Assembly (NCBI GenBank): GCA_030533445.1
Contig: CM060062.1
Location: 1,071,456 to 1,135,455, forward strand
Origin: Cyprinodon diabolis
Taxonomy: Eukaryota; Chordata; Actinopteri; Cyprinodontiformes; Cyprinodontidae
Length of the DNA stretch: 64,000 nucleotides
Reading direction: 5' to 3'
This document shows, one piece after another, positions 22,463-33,472 of the stretch (the stretch's first letter is position 1; every line of letters starts with the position of its first letter). The notes under the pieces were generated by a model that was given only the letters and a program-made list of their open reading frames with translations, did not search any database and had not been told where the DNA came from. Position numbers and translations under genes: made by a program.

Positions 22463-25140
22463 GCAGCAGCGATCATTAGGTTCTGTTAGTGAGTGGAGCA
22501 GCTCTGCGCTGCACAGCGAGCGGCCCACCCACTGACTGGGAGGCATTAGTGAAGCTCTTCCTGATGCATGTTTACAGCCCTAAGAGCAGGAAACAGCGGC
22601 CCACACCTGGTTCACACCATACCTCCTCCCTCTCTCCTGCTACCATGCAGAACCACTAAAAAAGAGATTAGATAGGGAGACAGAAAATGTCCATCTGACT
22701 CAAATGGTTTCAGCCTCGATTGTTTTCATGTGGCTCTAAGTTAAAAAACTGGCGCTATGAAGTTCTGACCTCTGACCTGATAAAGAAAAGCTGCTCAGGG
22801 CTCCATGTTAACCATCGCCCGATCGCCCGGGGCAAGTAGTTTGTATTGTTGGGAGAGTACAAATTTCATTGCACTTGCCCGCCGGGCAATGATCGCAAAA
22901 AAAAAATTATTTATCACTCAAACTTATTTTAAAATCACAGACATTCGATGAAAACGACCCAGAAGCGTTGCCGGCGCCATTTTTGTTGTTTTGTACACAT
23001 TCTTGCGTGATTTGAAAAAGCCGGGTGATTTTCCACCAGATGTCGTGATTTTTGTCCACCTAGCCGTAATTTAGTTACCAAACGGGGGGCGGGGGTACTG
23101 GGGGGACTGGGTGCCCTCCAGGCAAACAGTTCACAGTGGATTAGAGACCAAAATACGCCTTGGAGACTGGATTCTACTGAGATTACAATCCAGAGTCGTA
23201 ATGATCCACCCTCCTGGCCATGAAGGCTGGTTGGCTATGGCAACCCCCCGAACCCCCCCCCAAGGCAGCAGGAAGCGCCGTCTGTGAACAGGAAGGATGC
23301 GCTGGATATTTTCAGCTGATTTCTGTCCAAACGGCTACAGATTAGGAAGAATTCCCAGGAGAAAGTTGGAAGTTTGTTGATGGTCTTTCCGTGGATTTCT
23401 CCAACCCTCTACAGGAATGCAACCATTAAAAATGGATTGTGAAAAAGTTTTTGGGAAGAGAGATCATGTGATTTCTAGTCAGCGCTCTTCAGGCTCTCCT
23501 GACTCCCTTCCGGCTTCTAGGCAGCGGAGGGTGGAGTCTTCCTCCTCCTGTGGAGGAAAAGAGGAGTGGCTTAGAGGCTGAGGAGCAGGGAGAGAGTCCA
23601 GGTTAATCCTCATTTGGTCTGAGCAGACGTTCCGGACGGCAGCGAACGCAGCAGCTCACCTGGGAATCTGTGGCTCCTTGTGTAAGTACCCCGGTCTGTA
23701 GGAGCCAAAGTCTGCACGCTCTGTGTGAGCTAACAGACAGCGGGTACTCTTGAGTTTAAGGAATTTTACCTATTGCTTTAAAGATGAGGGATTTTCTCTC
23801 TGCTGATGAAGAGTCGCTCTTAAAGTTTGCAGACAAGCAGCTGAAAAGCTCCGTAATGGATACGAGCAGCTGCTGCCTTTCAGCTCCCTGTCTGGACTTC
23901 CTCCTCCCTCTCATAAGTGATACGGGTCTTTCTAAGGTTTGCCTCGGGACTGCTGGGTTTCTGCGCTGTGACGGGGGGGATTCACGGCTTTCCCGTCTCC
24001 AGGAAAGGGAAAGTTTTCATGGATGATCAGAGAATGTATAACTGCAGGAGTCAGAGTCGAGGCTGTGGCGGCTTATAACGGGTTAAGATCCTGTGTGTGT
24101 GTGTGAGTAATGCGCTGCGGTGATGGATCCAAAGCTGGAGTCCTGGTGACCACGCTCTCCCTCTCTCTGTGGTTTGGAGTCAGGACTGAACTATGAGCTC
24201 TGCTCTCTGGAATGTTCATCATCTCTGGGTCTGCCTTCAGGCTTCCAGCGTGTTTAGCTTTCTGTTTTTAGACCTTTCTGTTTAGCGTGTGCAGATTAGC
24301 TCCAGCTGACAGGACTTCCCTCCATCTACTCATTCCCTCTCTAACGTACACATACGCTGTTCTGGGATCAGTCAGGGACCAATCAGCAGACATCTTTAAT
24401 GCTGGAGCAGGTCAGCTGCATTCCATGTTTGCATCAGTAGGTTATTAGCTCAGATCATCAAGGCTTTGATAAGTTTCAGGTATTTGAATATTTCTGCATC
24501 TGTTCGGATCAAACACATCAAACTTTGAATGTTTTTGTTTTCCTACAGATTTTAAGCAAGTCTGAAGCTTATTTTTTGGCTCTACAGCAGTTAAAGTATG
24601 CTGTAGTTAAAGATTACATTAGGAGGATCAAACTGCGTTTCTAAATAAATTGATCTGCGGATTCAGATGAACTTTCCACCAAGTCTTAGAAAAAACAATT
24701 ATTTAAAAAAAGTTATGCTGAAAGTACAGATGAGGTTCTTATGGCCAACATTATCTAATCCAGCATGTTTCCTGATAAGGAGGTGGATTGGGACGTGAAT
24801 ATAACCAGGTCTGTTGGAAGACTGGATCTTTTTCATACTGTGACGTTTTCCTGATATTCTGACTTGTAGCCCTAAAACAGGCAAACGTTGCAGGGACATG
24901 TTAGAGCTTCCTGCTATCTGATGAAGATTCTTCTCTCTCTGAACTGCAGATTATGTTGGGTAACTCTTTATAGGGCACTCGGTGAAATACTTTGAAAATC
25001 AACATTTCCAGCCAATAGTGTTTCTGGAATCCAGGATCAAACCTTATTACCTTTGGAACTTTCAAACAATCTGGATATTTTGATGGCAAAAATGAATGTT
25101 AATGCAATAACAAGAAACGCAAACTTTCCCAAATATATTA
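22463..25140. other. Unannotated; one possible non-coding exon
   Basis: No coding gene could be supported. At 22800-22900 a GATCGCCCGGGGCAAGT / ACTTGCCCGCCGGGCAATGATC inverted repeat marks a small foldback. TTGT|GTAAGTACC at 23681/23682 is a strong donor after GC-richer sequence (about 23520-23681), which could be a distal non-coding exon on the plus strand, conceivably of fam110a 12 kb downstream. This is unproven. Confidence 0.3.
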
Positions 25141-25754
25141 AAGGAATAGTACACCCAAAACATGATTAGCCTTCATTTTCTACTCACCCCCATGCTGAAC
25201 AACACTCTGGAGTACTTTTTTGATATCTCAAATGCATCTGGAGATCTGAGAGGCTTCTTGCTGTCTGCTGACATTCAAATAATGGAGGTCTATGGCGCCC
25301 GAGGCAGAAAGGTCCATAAAAGTCCACAAAAAACGTGTCAATATTCCTCCATACTGCTCGTCCAATGTATTCCAAGTGTCCTGAGTGGGTAGCGTCCATA
25401 ATTTACTCGAAACGAAGTCATTTAGAATGTTATAGAGCATAAACAGTAGTGTATAGGACTTCCTAAAAGCGCACGCCTGCGAGTTCACGAGCCTACGGAA
25501 ACCGCGGCAGACCAAACCAGATGAAAGTGCGCATTCAGCGTCTGCTCTTGATAATGCAAGCGTAGAAGAAGAAATGTGCTGTTTACCTGTGCAAAGAAAG
25601 AAACAACGAAAGAAAAATGTCTGAGGACTTCAGTGTTGAGGAAGAGCATGAGTTCTTTGCCGAGCTGAATGCGCACTTTCATCTGGTTTGGTCTGCCGCG
25701 GTTTCCGTAGACTCGTGAATGCGCTTTTAGGAAATCCTATACACTACTGTTTAT
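25141..25754. mobile_element. Element with large inverted repeat
   Basis: Its left edge, AAAGGAATAGTACACCCAAAA and the following CTACTCACCCCCATGC, resembles a widespread fish DNA-repeat end. Arms at 25443-25541 and 25666-25754 are near-identical inverted copies (AGTGTATAGGACTTCCTAAAAG pairs with CTTTTAGGAAATCCTATACACT), separated by ~125 bp. The right arm has a ~12-bp deletion. It abuts the transposase element directly. Coding frames here are chance. Confidence 0.6.
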
Positions 25755-25773
25755 GTTCAAACCGAGCATCAGT

Positions 25774-26814
25774 ATGAGGAAGAAAGGTGATTTGAGTGAC
25801 TTTGAACGTGGCATGATCGTTGGTGCCAGAAGGGCTGGTCTGAGTATTTCAGAAACTGCTGATCTACTGGGATTTTCACGCACAACCATCTCAAGGGTTT
25901 ACAGAGAATGGTCCGAAAAAGAAAGAACATCCAGTGAGCGGCAGTTCTGTGGGCGGAAATGCCTTGTTGATGCCAGAGGTCAGAGGAGAATGGCCAGACT
26001 GGTTCGAGCTGATATAAGGGCAACAGTGACTCAAATAACCACCCGTTACAACCAAGGTGGGCAGAAGAGCATCTCTGAACGCACAGTACGTCGAACTTTG
26101 AGGCAGATGGGCTACAGCAGCAGAAGACCACACCGGGTGCCACTCCTTTCAGCTAAGAACAGGAAACTGAGGCTACAATTTGCACAAGCTCATCGAAATT
26201 GGACAATAGAAGATTGGAAAAACGTTGCCTGGTCTGATGAGTCTCGATTTCTGCTGCGACATTCGGATGGTAGGGTCAGAATTTGGCGTCTACAACATGA
26301 AAGCATGGATCCATCCTGCCTTGTATCAACGGTTCAGGCTGGTGGTGGTGGTGTCATGGTGTGGGGAATATTTTCTTGGCACTCTTTGGGCCCCTTGGTA
26401 CCAATGGAGCATCGTTGCAACGCCACAGCCTACCTGAGTATTGTTGCTGACCATGTCCATCCCTTTATGACCACAATGTACCCAACTTCTGATGGCTACT
26501 TTCAGCAGGATAATGCGCCATGTCATAAAGCTGGAATCATCTCAGACTGGTTTCTTGAACATGACAATGAGTTCACTGTACTCAAATGGCCTCCACAGTC
26601 ACCAGATCTCAATCCAATAGAGCATCTTTGGGATGTGGTGGAACGGGAGATTCGCATCATGGAAGTGCAGCCGACAAATCTGCGGCAACTGTGTGATGCC
26701 ATCATGTCAGTATGGACCAAACTCCCTGAGGAATGCTTCCAGCAGCTTGTTGAATCTATGCCACCAAGAATTGAGGCAGTTCTGAAGGCAAAAGGGGGTC
26801 CAACCCGTTACTAG
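25774..26814 (+). CDS. Tc1/mariner transposase, DD36E type, intact
   Basis: This encodes a full-length 346-residue cut-and-paste transposase that would bind its element's terminal repeats and insert at TA. The N-terminal ~110 residues form paired helix-turn-helix DNA-binding units ([20 protein letters not shown] at 27-46; [14 protein letters not shown] at 101-114). The catalytic triad is D155 (WSDESRF), D246 (QQDNAPCH) and E283 (NPIEHLW), with 36 residues between the last two. That spacing is DD36E rather than the DD34E of classic fish Tc1, and matches the described Incomer group. No stop or frameshift is present. I start at 25774 ([13 protein letters not shown]), the usual family start; an in-frame ATG at 25753 adds seven residues from the junction. 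A right terminal repeat follows at 26818-26846, but the left one is gone, so this copy should not move itself though it could supply transposase. Confidence 0.93.
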   Translation: MRKKGDLSDFERGMIVGARRAGLSISETADLLGFSRTTISRVYREWSEKERTSSERQFCGRKCLVDARGQRRMARLVRADIRATVTQITTRYNQGGQKSISERTVRRTLRQMGYSSRRPHRVPLLSAKNRKLRLQFAQAHRNWTIEDWKNVAWSDESRFLLRHSDGRVRIWRLQHESMDPSCLVSTVQAGGGGVMVWGIFSWHSLGPLVPMEHRCNATAYLSIVADHVHPFMTTMYPTSDGYFQQDNAPCHKAGIISDWFLEHDNEFTVLKWPPQSPDLNPIEHLWDVVEREIRIMEVQPTNLRQLCDAIMSVWTKLPEECFQQLVESMPPRIEAVLKAKGGPTRY

Positions 26815-26817
26815 CAT

Positions 26818-26848
26818 GGGGTACCTAATAAAGTGGCCGGTGAGTGTA
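26818..26848 (+). repeat. Right terminal inverted repeat of the DD36E element
   Basis: GGGGTACCTAATAAAGTGG followed by CCGGTGAGTG is the typical fish Tc1/mariner end whose reverse complement starts CACTCACCGGCCACTTTATT. The TA at 26847-26848 is the expected target dinucleotide. No matching left repeat lies upstream of 25774. Confidence 0.8.
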
Positions 26849-27563
26849 GATCTTGTGCTTCTAGACCTCACTGAGGGACTGGGATCCATTATGCAAGGGA
26901 CTTGTCCTATAAAGGGTTAAACATGGGCCTCTTATCTCTCTTCTTCTGTGGTTTTATTTTCCCAACCACATGTATCATGGAGGCTACTTCTGCTTCCCAG
27001 CTCTTCTTCTTCTTCACCAGCTTCACAGCTTTTGCAGATCTTCATCAGTCAGACGATCCAGCTCTGTGATTGGGGGGGGGGCTGCTATGATAACTGCCTC
27101 ATGGTTCAGTGGTTGTTATTCCAGTTAATGTCTGAGTTATATAACTCTGTTAGTTATGCATGTCGGCCCTTTATTGTTTTCTTTCTTTTTTCTCTCCATC
27201 CAGCCAGGAAACCGGCTCTCAGCTGTGTGTCGAGGCCAAGGCAATGAGGTGTGGCGCTGGGCTGTCTGTCTTTATTAGACGTCTCACAGCCCACCCTAGA
27301 TTAGCCACTAAATGATGACCTTTGAACTCCTGGGTTCCGCTTTTTTATTGCTTTAAAAAGTGAAGGCCAGGAAGTCCCTGAGGGACCATGAGCTGGACCC
27401 AGATAGTGGTAGGGGGGGCTCATCTGCATCCAGTGTGATGAGGATGGAGAGAGGGTGTCAGAACCAGTGGTCCAACAACCGGATCAGATCCAGTTTGCTA
27501 GCAAAGGTTGGGGGATGTGGAGCCATTGCTCGCCGCTTCAGGTGAAATCCTCTTTGGTTTCGC
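26849..27563. other. No supported feature
   Basis: Spacer between the transposase element and the 68-bp array. It contains a short G run near 27073 and chance frames only. Confidence 0.4.
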
Positions 27564-30500
27564 TGCAGCTGCTAGTTAGCTCGTTCTTCTGCACGTTAGA
27601 AACTACTGATGGTTGATCATCTCCGTCAAGGTGCAGCTGCTAGTTAGCTCGTTCTTCTGCACGTTAGAAGCTACTGATGGTTGATCATCTCCGTCAAGGT
27701 GCAGCTGCTAGTTAGCTCGTTCTTCTGCACGTTAGAAGCTACTGATGGTTGATCATCTCCGTCCAGGTGCAGCTGCTAGTTAGCTCGTTCTTCTGCACGT
27801 TAGAAACTACTGATGGTTGATCATCTCCGTCAAGGTGCAGCTGCTAGTTAGCTCGTTCTTCTGCACGTTAGAAGCCACTGATGGTTGATCATCTCCGTCC
27901 AGGTGCAGCTGCTAGTTAGCTCGTTCTTCTGAGCTAACTAGCATCTCCGTCCAGGTGCAGCTGCTAGTTAGCTCGTTCTTCTGCAGGTTAGAAGCTACTG
28001 ATGGTTGATCATCTCCGTCCAGGTGCAGCTGCTAGTTAGCTCGTTCTTCTGCACGTTAGAAGCTACTGATGGTTGATCATCTCCGTCAAGGTGCAGCTGC
28101 TAGTTAGCTCGTTCCTCTGCAGGTTAGAAGCTACTGATGGTTGATCATCTCCGTCCAGGTGCAGCTGCTAGTTAGCTCGTTCTTCTGCACGTTAGAAGCT
28201 ACTGATGGTTGATCATCTCCGTCCAGGTGCAGCTGCTAGTTAGCTCGTTCTTCTTCAGGTTAGAAGCTACTGATGGTTGATAATTTCCGTCCAGGTGCAG
28301 CTGCTAGTTAGCTCGTTCTTCTGCACGTTAGAAGCTACTGATGGTTGATCATCTCCGTCCAGGTGCAGCTGCTAGTTAGCTCGTTCTTCTGCACGTTAGA
28401 ATCTACTGATGGTTGATCATCTCCATCCAGGTGCAGCTGCTAGTTAGCTCGTTCTCCTGCACGTTAGAAGCTACTGTTGGTTGATCATCTCCGTCCAGGT
28501 GCAGCTGCTAGTTAGCTCGTTCTTCTGAGCTAACTAGCATCTCCGTCCAGGTGCAGCTGCTAGTTAGCTTGTTCTTCTGCAGGTTAGAAGCTACTGATGG
28601 TTGATCATCTCCGTCCAGGTGCAGCTGCTAGTTAGCTCGTTCTTCTGCAGGTTAGAAGCTACTGATGGTTGATAATTTCCGTCCAGGTGCAGCTGCTAGT
28701 TAGCTCGTTCTTCTGCACGTTAGAAGCTACTGATGGTTGATCATCTCCGTCCAGGTGCAGCTGCTAGTTAGCTCGTTCTTCTGCACGTTAGAAGCTACTG
28801 ATGGTTGATCATCTCCATCCAGGTGCAGCTGCTAGTTAGCTCATTCTCCTGCACGTTAGAAGCTACTGTTGGTTGATCATCTCCGTCCAGGTGCAGCTGC
28901 TAGTTAGCTCGTTCTTCTGAGCTAACTAGCATCTCCGTCCAGGTGCAGCTGCTAGTTATCTCGTTCTTCTGCAGGTTAGAAGCTAGTGATGGTTGATCAT
29001 CTCCGTCCAGGTGCAGCTGCTAGTTAGCTCAGTCTTCTGCATGTTAGAAGTTACTGATGGTTGATCATCTCCGTCCAGGTACAGCTGCTAGTTAGCTCGT
29101 TCCTCTGCACGTTAGAAGCTACTGATGGTTGATCATCTCCGCCCAGGTGCAGCTGCTAGTTAGCTCGTTCTTCTGCAGGTTAGAAGCTACTGATGGTTGA
29201 TCATCTCCGTCCAGGTGCAGCTGCTAGTTAGCTCGCTCTTCTGCACGTTAGAAGCTACTGATGGTTGATCATCTCCGTCCAGGTGCAGCTGCTAGTTAGC
29301 TCGTTCTTCTGCACGTTAGAAGCTACTGATGGTTGATCATCTCCGTCCAGGTGCAGCTGCTAGTTAGCTCGCTCTTCTGCACGTTAGAAGCTACTGATGG
29401 TTGATCATCTCCGTCCAGGTGCAGCTGCTAGTTAGCTCGCTCTTCTGCACGTTAGAAGCTACTGATGGTTGATCATCTCCGTCCATGTGCAGCTGCTAGT
29501 TAGCTCGTTCTTCTGCACGTTAGAAGCTACTGATGGTTGATCATCTCCGTCCAGGTGCAGCTGCTAGTTAGCTCGTTCTTCTGCACGTTAGAAGCTACTG
29601 TTGGTTGATCATCTCCGTCCAGGTGCAGCTGCTAGTTAGCTCGTTCTTCTGAGCTAACTAGCATCTCCGTCCAGGTGCAGCTGCTAGTTAGCTCGTTCTT
29701 CTGCAGGTTAGAAGCTAGTGATGGTTGATCATCGCCGTCCAGGTGCAGCTGCTAGTTAGCTCGTTGTTCTGCACGTTAGAAGTTACTGATGGTTGATCAT
29801 CTCCGTCCAGGTGCAGCTGCTAGTTAGCTCGTTCTTCTGCACTTTAGAAGCTACTGATGGTTGATCATCTCCGTCCAGGTGCAGCTGCTAGTTAGCACGT
29901 TCTTCTGCAGGTTAGAAGCTACTGATGGTTGATCATCTCCGTCCAGGTGCAGCTGCTAGTTAGCTCGTTCTTCTGCACGTTAGAAGCTACTGATGGTTGA
30001 TCATCTCCGTCCAGGTGCAGGTGCTAGTTAGCTCGTTCTTCTGCACGTTAGAAGCTACTGATGGTTGATCATCTCCGTCCAGGTGCAGCTGCTAGTTAGC
30101 TCGTTCTTCTGCAGGTTAGAAGCTACTGATGGTTGATCATCTCCGTCCAGGTGCAGCTGCTAGTTAGCTTGTTCTTCTGCAGGTTAGAAGCTACTGATGG
30201 TTGATCATCTCCGTCCAGGTGCAGCTGCTAGTTAGCTCGTTCTTCTGCATGTTAGAAGCTACTGATGGTTGATCATCTCCGTCCAGGTGCAGCTGCTAGT
30301 TAGCTCGTTCTTCTGCAGGTTAGAAGCTACTGATGGTTGATCATCTCCGTCCAGGTGCAGCTGCTAGTTAGCTCGTTCTTCTGCACATTAGAAGCTACTG
30401 ATGGTTGATCATCTCCGTCCAGGTGCAGCTGCTAGTTAGCTCGTTCTTCTGCACATTAGAAGCTACTGATGGTTGATCATCTCCGTCCAGGTGCAGCTGC

Positions 30501-31075
30501 TAGTTAGCTTGTTCTTCTGCAGGTTAGAAGCTACTGATGGTTGATCATCTCCGTCCAGGTGCAGCTGCTAGTTAGCTTGTTCTTCTGCACGTTAGAAGCT
30601 ACTGATGGTTGATCATCTCCGTCCAGGTGCAGGTGCTAGTTAGCTCGTTCTTCTGCACGTTAGAAGCTACTGATGGTTGATCATCTCCGTCCAGGTGCAG
30701 CTGCTAGTTAGCTCGTTCTTCTGCAGGTTAGAAGCTACTGATGGTTGATCATCTCCGTCCAGGTGCAGCTGCTAGTTAGCTCGTTCTTCTGCAGGTTAGA
30801 AGCTACTGATGGTTGATCATCTCCGTCCAGGTGCAGCTGCTAGTTAGCTCGTTCTTCTGCAGGTTAGAAGCTACTGATGGTTGATCATCTCCGTCCAGGT
30901 GCAGCTGCTAGTTAGCTCGTTCTTCTGCACATTAGAAGCTACTGATGGTTGATCATCTCCGTCCAGGTGCAGCTGCTAGTTAGCTCGTTCTTCTGCAGGT
31001 TAGAAGCTACTGATGGTTGATCATCTCCGTCCAGGTGCAGCTGCTAGTTAGCTTGTTCTTCTGCACGTTAGAAGC
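27564..31075 (+). repeat. 68-bp minisatellite, about 52 units
   Basis: The unit begins GTGCAGCTGCTAGTTAGCTC and continues through TTCTGCACGTTAGAAGC and GATGGTTGATCATC. Most copies differ by one or two bases (CACGTT or CAGGTT; CCGTCAAG or CCGTCCAG). Four units, at about 27901, 28501, 28891 and 29625, are 52 bp long and carry GAGCTAACTAGC, which pairs with GCTAGTTAGCTC eight bases upstream. Every unit has a CAGCTG E-box core except two with CAGGTG (about 30017 and 30630). Stops occur in all frames and it is not coding. Confidence 0.97.
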
Positions 31076-32086
31076 AGTTTTAGTGCTCCGGGTTTATGAC
31101 CTGAAAACGTTTCTTCTGATTCTCTGCTTACAAAAACACTGGCATACCTTGGATACGTTATGGGTAGTTTCTGTATAGTTATGAGTACGCTGAAGAACGC
31201 TGAAACATGAATGTCCAGACGTCTGCCATCCATGGCCCATCAGTTCCAGGTCAGTTATCTGATGGTCGACATCCGTTCAGTGTCAGTTCCTCATCAGTCG
31301 TGGCGTCTAGCTGATCCTAAACCTCTGACTAACTTCTGCGTAACTTATCCAGAACTTCTCTCCAACATATCAGCGTATCTGACGTGTTCCAGACGAGCGC
31401 TGAACGTGTTTCTAACTTCCAGCTGCTGTATAATGGCGTATTGGCAGCGTTTTGGTATGAAGGGGGTTCACAGGAGGAAACCGTCAGTTCTCCTCCAGAC
31501 TTCATCCCCATCATAGGGTGAGCCAGAAGGTGAGTGATGGATCCTCCCTGCGTTCACGCCCACCACCAATAATCTTCCTAGCAGACATGACGCTCAATCT
31601 GCTGACACCAGAAACCTGCTTTCTTTCCATTTCTTTTATTTATTCTTTTCTTTGGGGTGGGCTTTAAACAGCAGCCTGGTTAATAGAGCGATCAAAGACA
31701 TCCTTTTATGCAGACTGGAGCCTCCAATGCACCTGAGGGGAGCAGCTTTAACTGATGCTCCTTAATGCCCATAAAATGGTGCTTGTGCATCATTTCCTGG
31801 GCATTACGCTGCCGTGCGTTATGCAGAAGTTAGGCTGTTATTGGAGATATGTTTTGGACTGGTTATCAATACTCCCAGTATACGCCCAAAGTCGAAAAAA
31901 TCCATAGAAGGTTCAGCTTATGCCAGCGTTTTAGGAGATTCTAGGATGTCAGGCAGACGCTGGATAAATCCTCAAGGTGTGACAGGGCCCTACTACAATG
32001 CATAGATCTAGGTGCTAGCTGCTGACTCTCTGTTCCCTTCTGTGGGACAGCATTCCCACTTTAACAGTATTACCAATCCCTAAAGG
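31076..32086. other. No supported feature
   Basis: Spacer between two satellite regions. The short frames (for example plus 31211-31516) show no domain. Confidence 0.4.
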
Positions 32087-32250
32087 GCACACACCGGCAC
32101 ACCCCGTCACACCAGCACACCCCGTCACACCGGCACACCCCGTCACACCAGCACACCCCGTCACACCGGCACACCCCGTCACACCAGCACACCCCGGCAC
32201 ACCCCGTCACACCAGCATAGCGCGTCACACCAGCATACCCCGTCACACCA
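32087..32250 (-). repeat. 18-bp minisatellite, left array (inverted orientation)
   Basis: Unit CACACCAGCACACCCCGT, alternating with CACACCGGC versions, repeats about nine times, ending in CAGCATACCCC-type units. Read on the minus strand it is ACGGGGTGTGCTGGTGTG, which is 16/18 identical to the plus-strand unit of the array at 32465-33472. Confidence 0.9.
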
Positions 32251-32464
32251 GCATACCCATAGTCGATACGCAACACGTCAGATTTGCGTTTATCCCTTAA
32301 GTTTTGTACGAGTCATGTACAAAAAAAACTATTTAAGATCAAATCGCCATACGCTTCAAAACACACCAAAAAGTAATTAAATAGTTTTTCTGTACATGAG
32401 GTAGTTTAAAGTCTATGTTTCGTACAAGATTTAAGGGATAAACGGGTATTGACTATGGGTATGC
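32251..32464. repeat. 214-bp imperfect palindrome between two arrays
   Basis: The ends are GCATACCCATAGTC and GACTATGGGTATGC. Inner matching pairs are GTTTATCCCTTAA with TTAAGGGATAAAC, TTGTACGA with TCGTACAA, and CATGTACA...ACTATTTAA with TTAAATAGT...TGTACATG. The arms differ by two ~16-bp indels and flank a short centre at about 32339-32376. The centre joins the two inverted minisatellite arrays. Confidence 0.85.
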
Positions 32465-33472
32465 TGATCTGATGGGGTATGCTGATCTGATGGGGGATCT
32501 GACGGGGTATGGTGGTCTGATGGGGTATGCTGATCTGACGGGGTATGCTGGTCTGACGGGGGATCTGACGGGGTATGGTGGTCTGACGGGGTATGCTGGT
32601 CTGACAGGGTATGGTGGTCTGACGGGGTATGCTGGTCTGACAGGGTATGCTGGTCTGACGGGGGATCTGACGGGGTATGCTGATCTGATGGGGGATCTGA
32701 CGGGGTATGCTGATCTGACAGGGTATGGTGGTCTGACGGGGTATGCTGGTCTGACAGGGTATGGTGGTCTGACGGGGTATGCTGGTCTGACAGGGTATGG
32801 TGGTCTGACGGGGTATGCTGGTCTGACAGGGTATGCTGGTCTGACGGGGGATCTGACGGGGTATGCTGATCTGATGGGGGATCTGACGGGGTATGCTGGT
32901 CTGACAGGGTATGGTGGTCTGACTGGGTATGCTGGTCTGACAGGGTATGCTGGTCTGACGGGGGATCTGACAGGGTATGCTGATCTGACGGGGGATCTGA
33001 CGGGGTATGCTGATCTGATGGGGGATCTGACAGGGTATGCTGATCTGATGGGGGATCTGACGGGGTATGCTGATCTGATGGGGGATCTGACGGGTATGCT
33101 GATCTGATGGGGGATCTGACGGGGTATGCTGATCTGATGGGGGATCTGACGGGGTATGCTGATCTGACGGGGGATCTGACGGGGTATGCTGATCTGACGG
33201 GGTATGCTGATCTGACGGGGGATCTGACGGGGTATGCTGGTCTGACGGGGGATCTGACGGGTATGCTGATCTGATGGGGGATCTGACGGGGTATGCTGAT
33301 CTGATGGGGGATCTGACGGGGTATGCTGATCTGACGGGGTATGCTGATCTGACGGGGGATCTGACGGGGTATGCTGATCTGACGGGGGATCTGACGGGGT
33401 ATGCTGGTCTGTCGGGGTATGCTGGTCTGACGGGGTATGCTGGTCTGTCGGGGTATGCTGGTCTGACAGAAC
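32465..33472 (+). repeat. 18/12-bp minisatellite, right array
   Basis: Units CTGACGGGGTATGCTGAT (18 bp, with GGT variants) mix with a 12-bp unit CTGACGGGGGAT. Both lengths are multiples of three, so frames stay open for hundreds of codons on both strands (plus 32472-33107; minus 33485-32406 and 33502-32453). Single-G deletions near 33093 and 33258 shift the plus frame. The repetitive peptides and absence of gene structure argue against coding. Confidence 0.93.

Noticed and set aside
27564..31075. CRISPR-like array
   Set aside because: Whole 68-bp units are repeated without unique spacers, and the context is a vertebrate nuclear genome.
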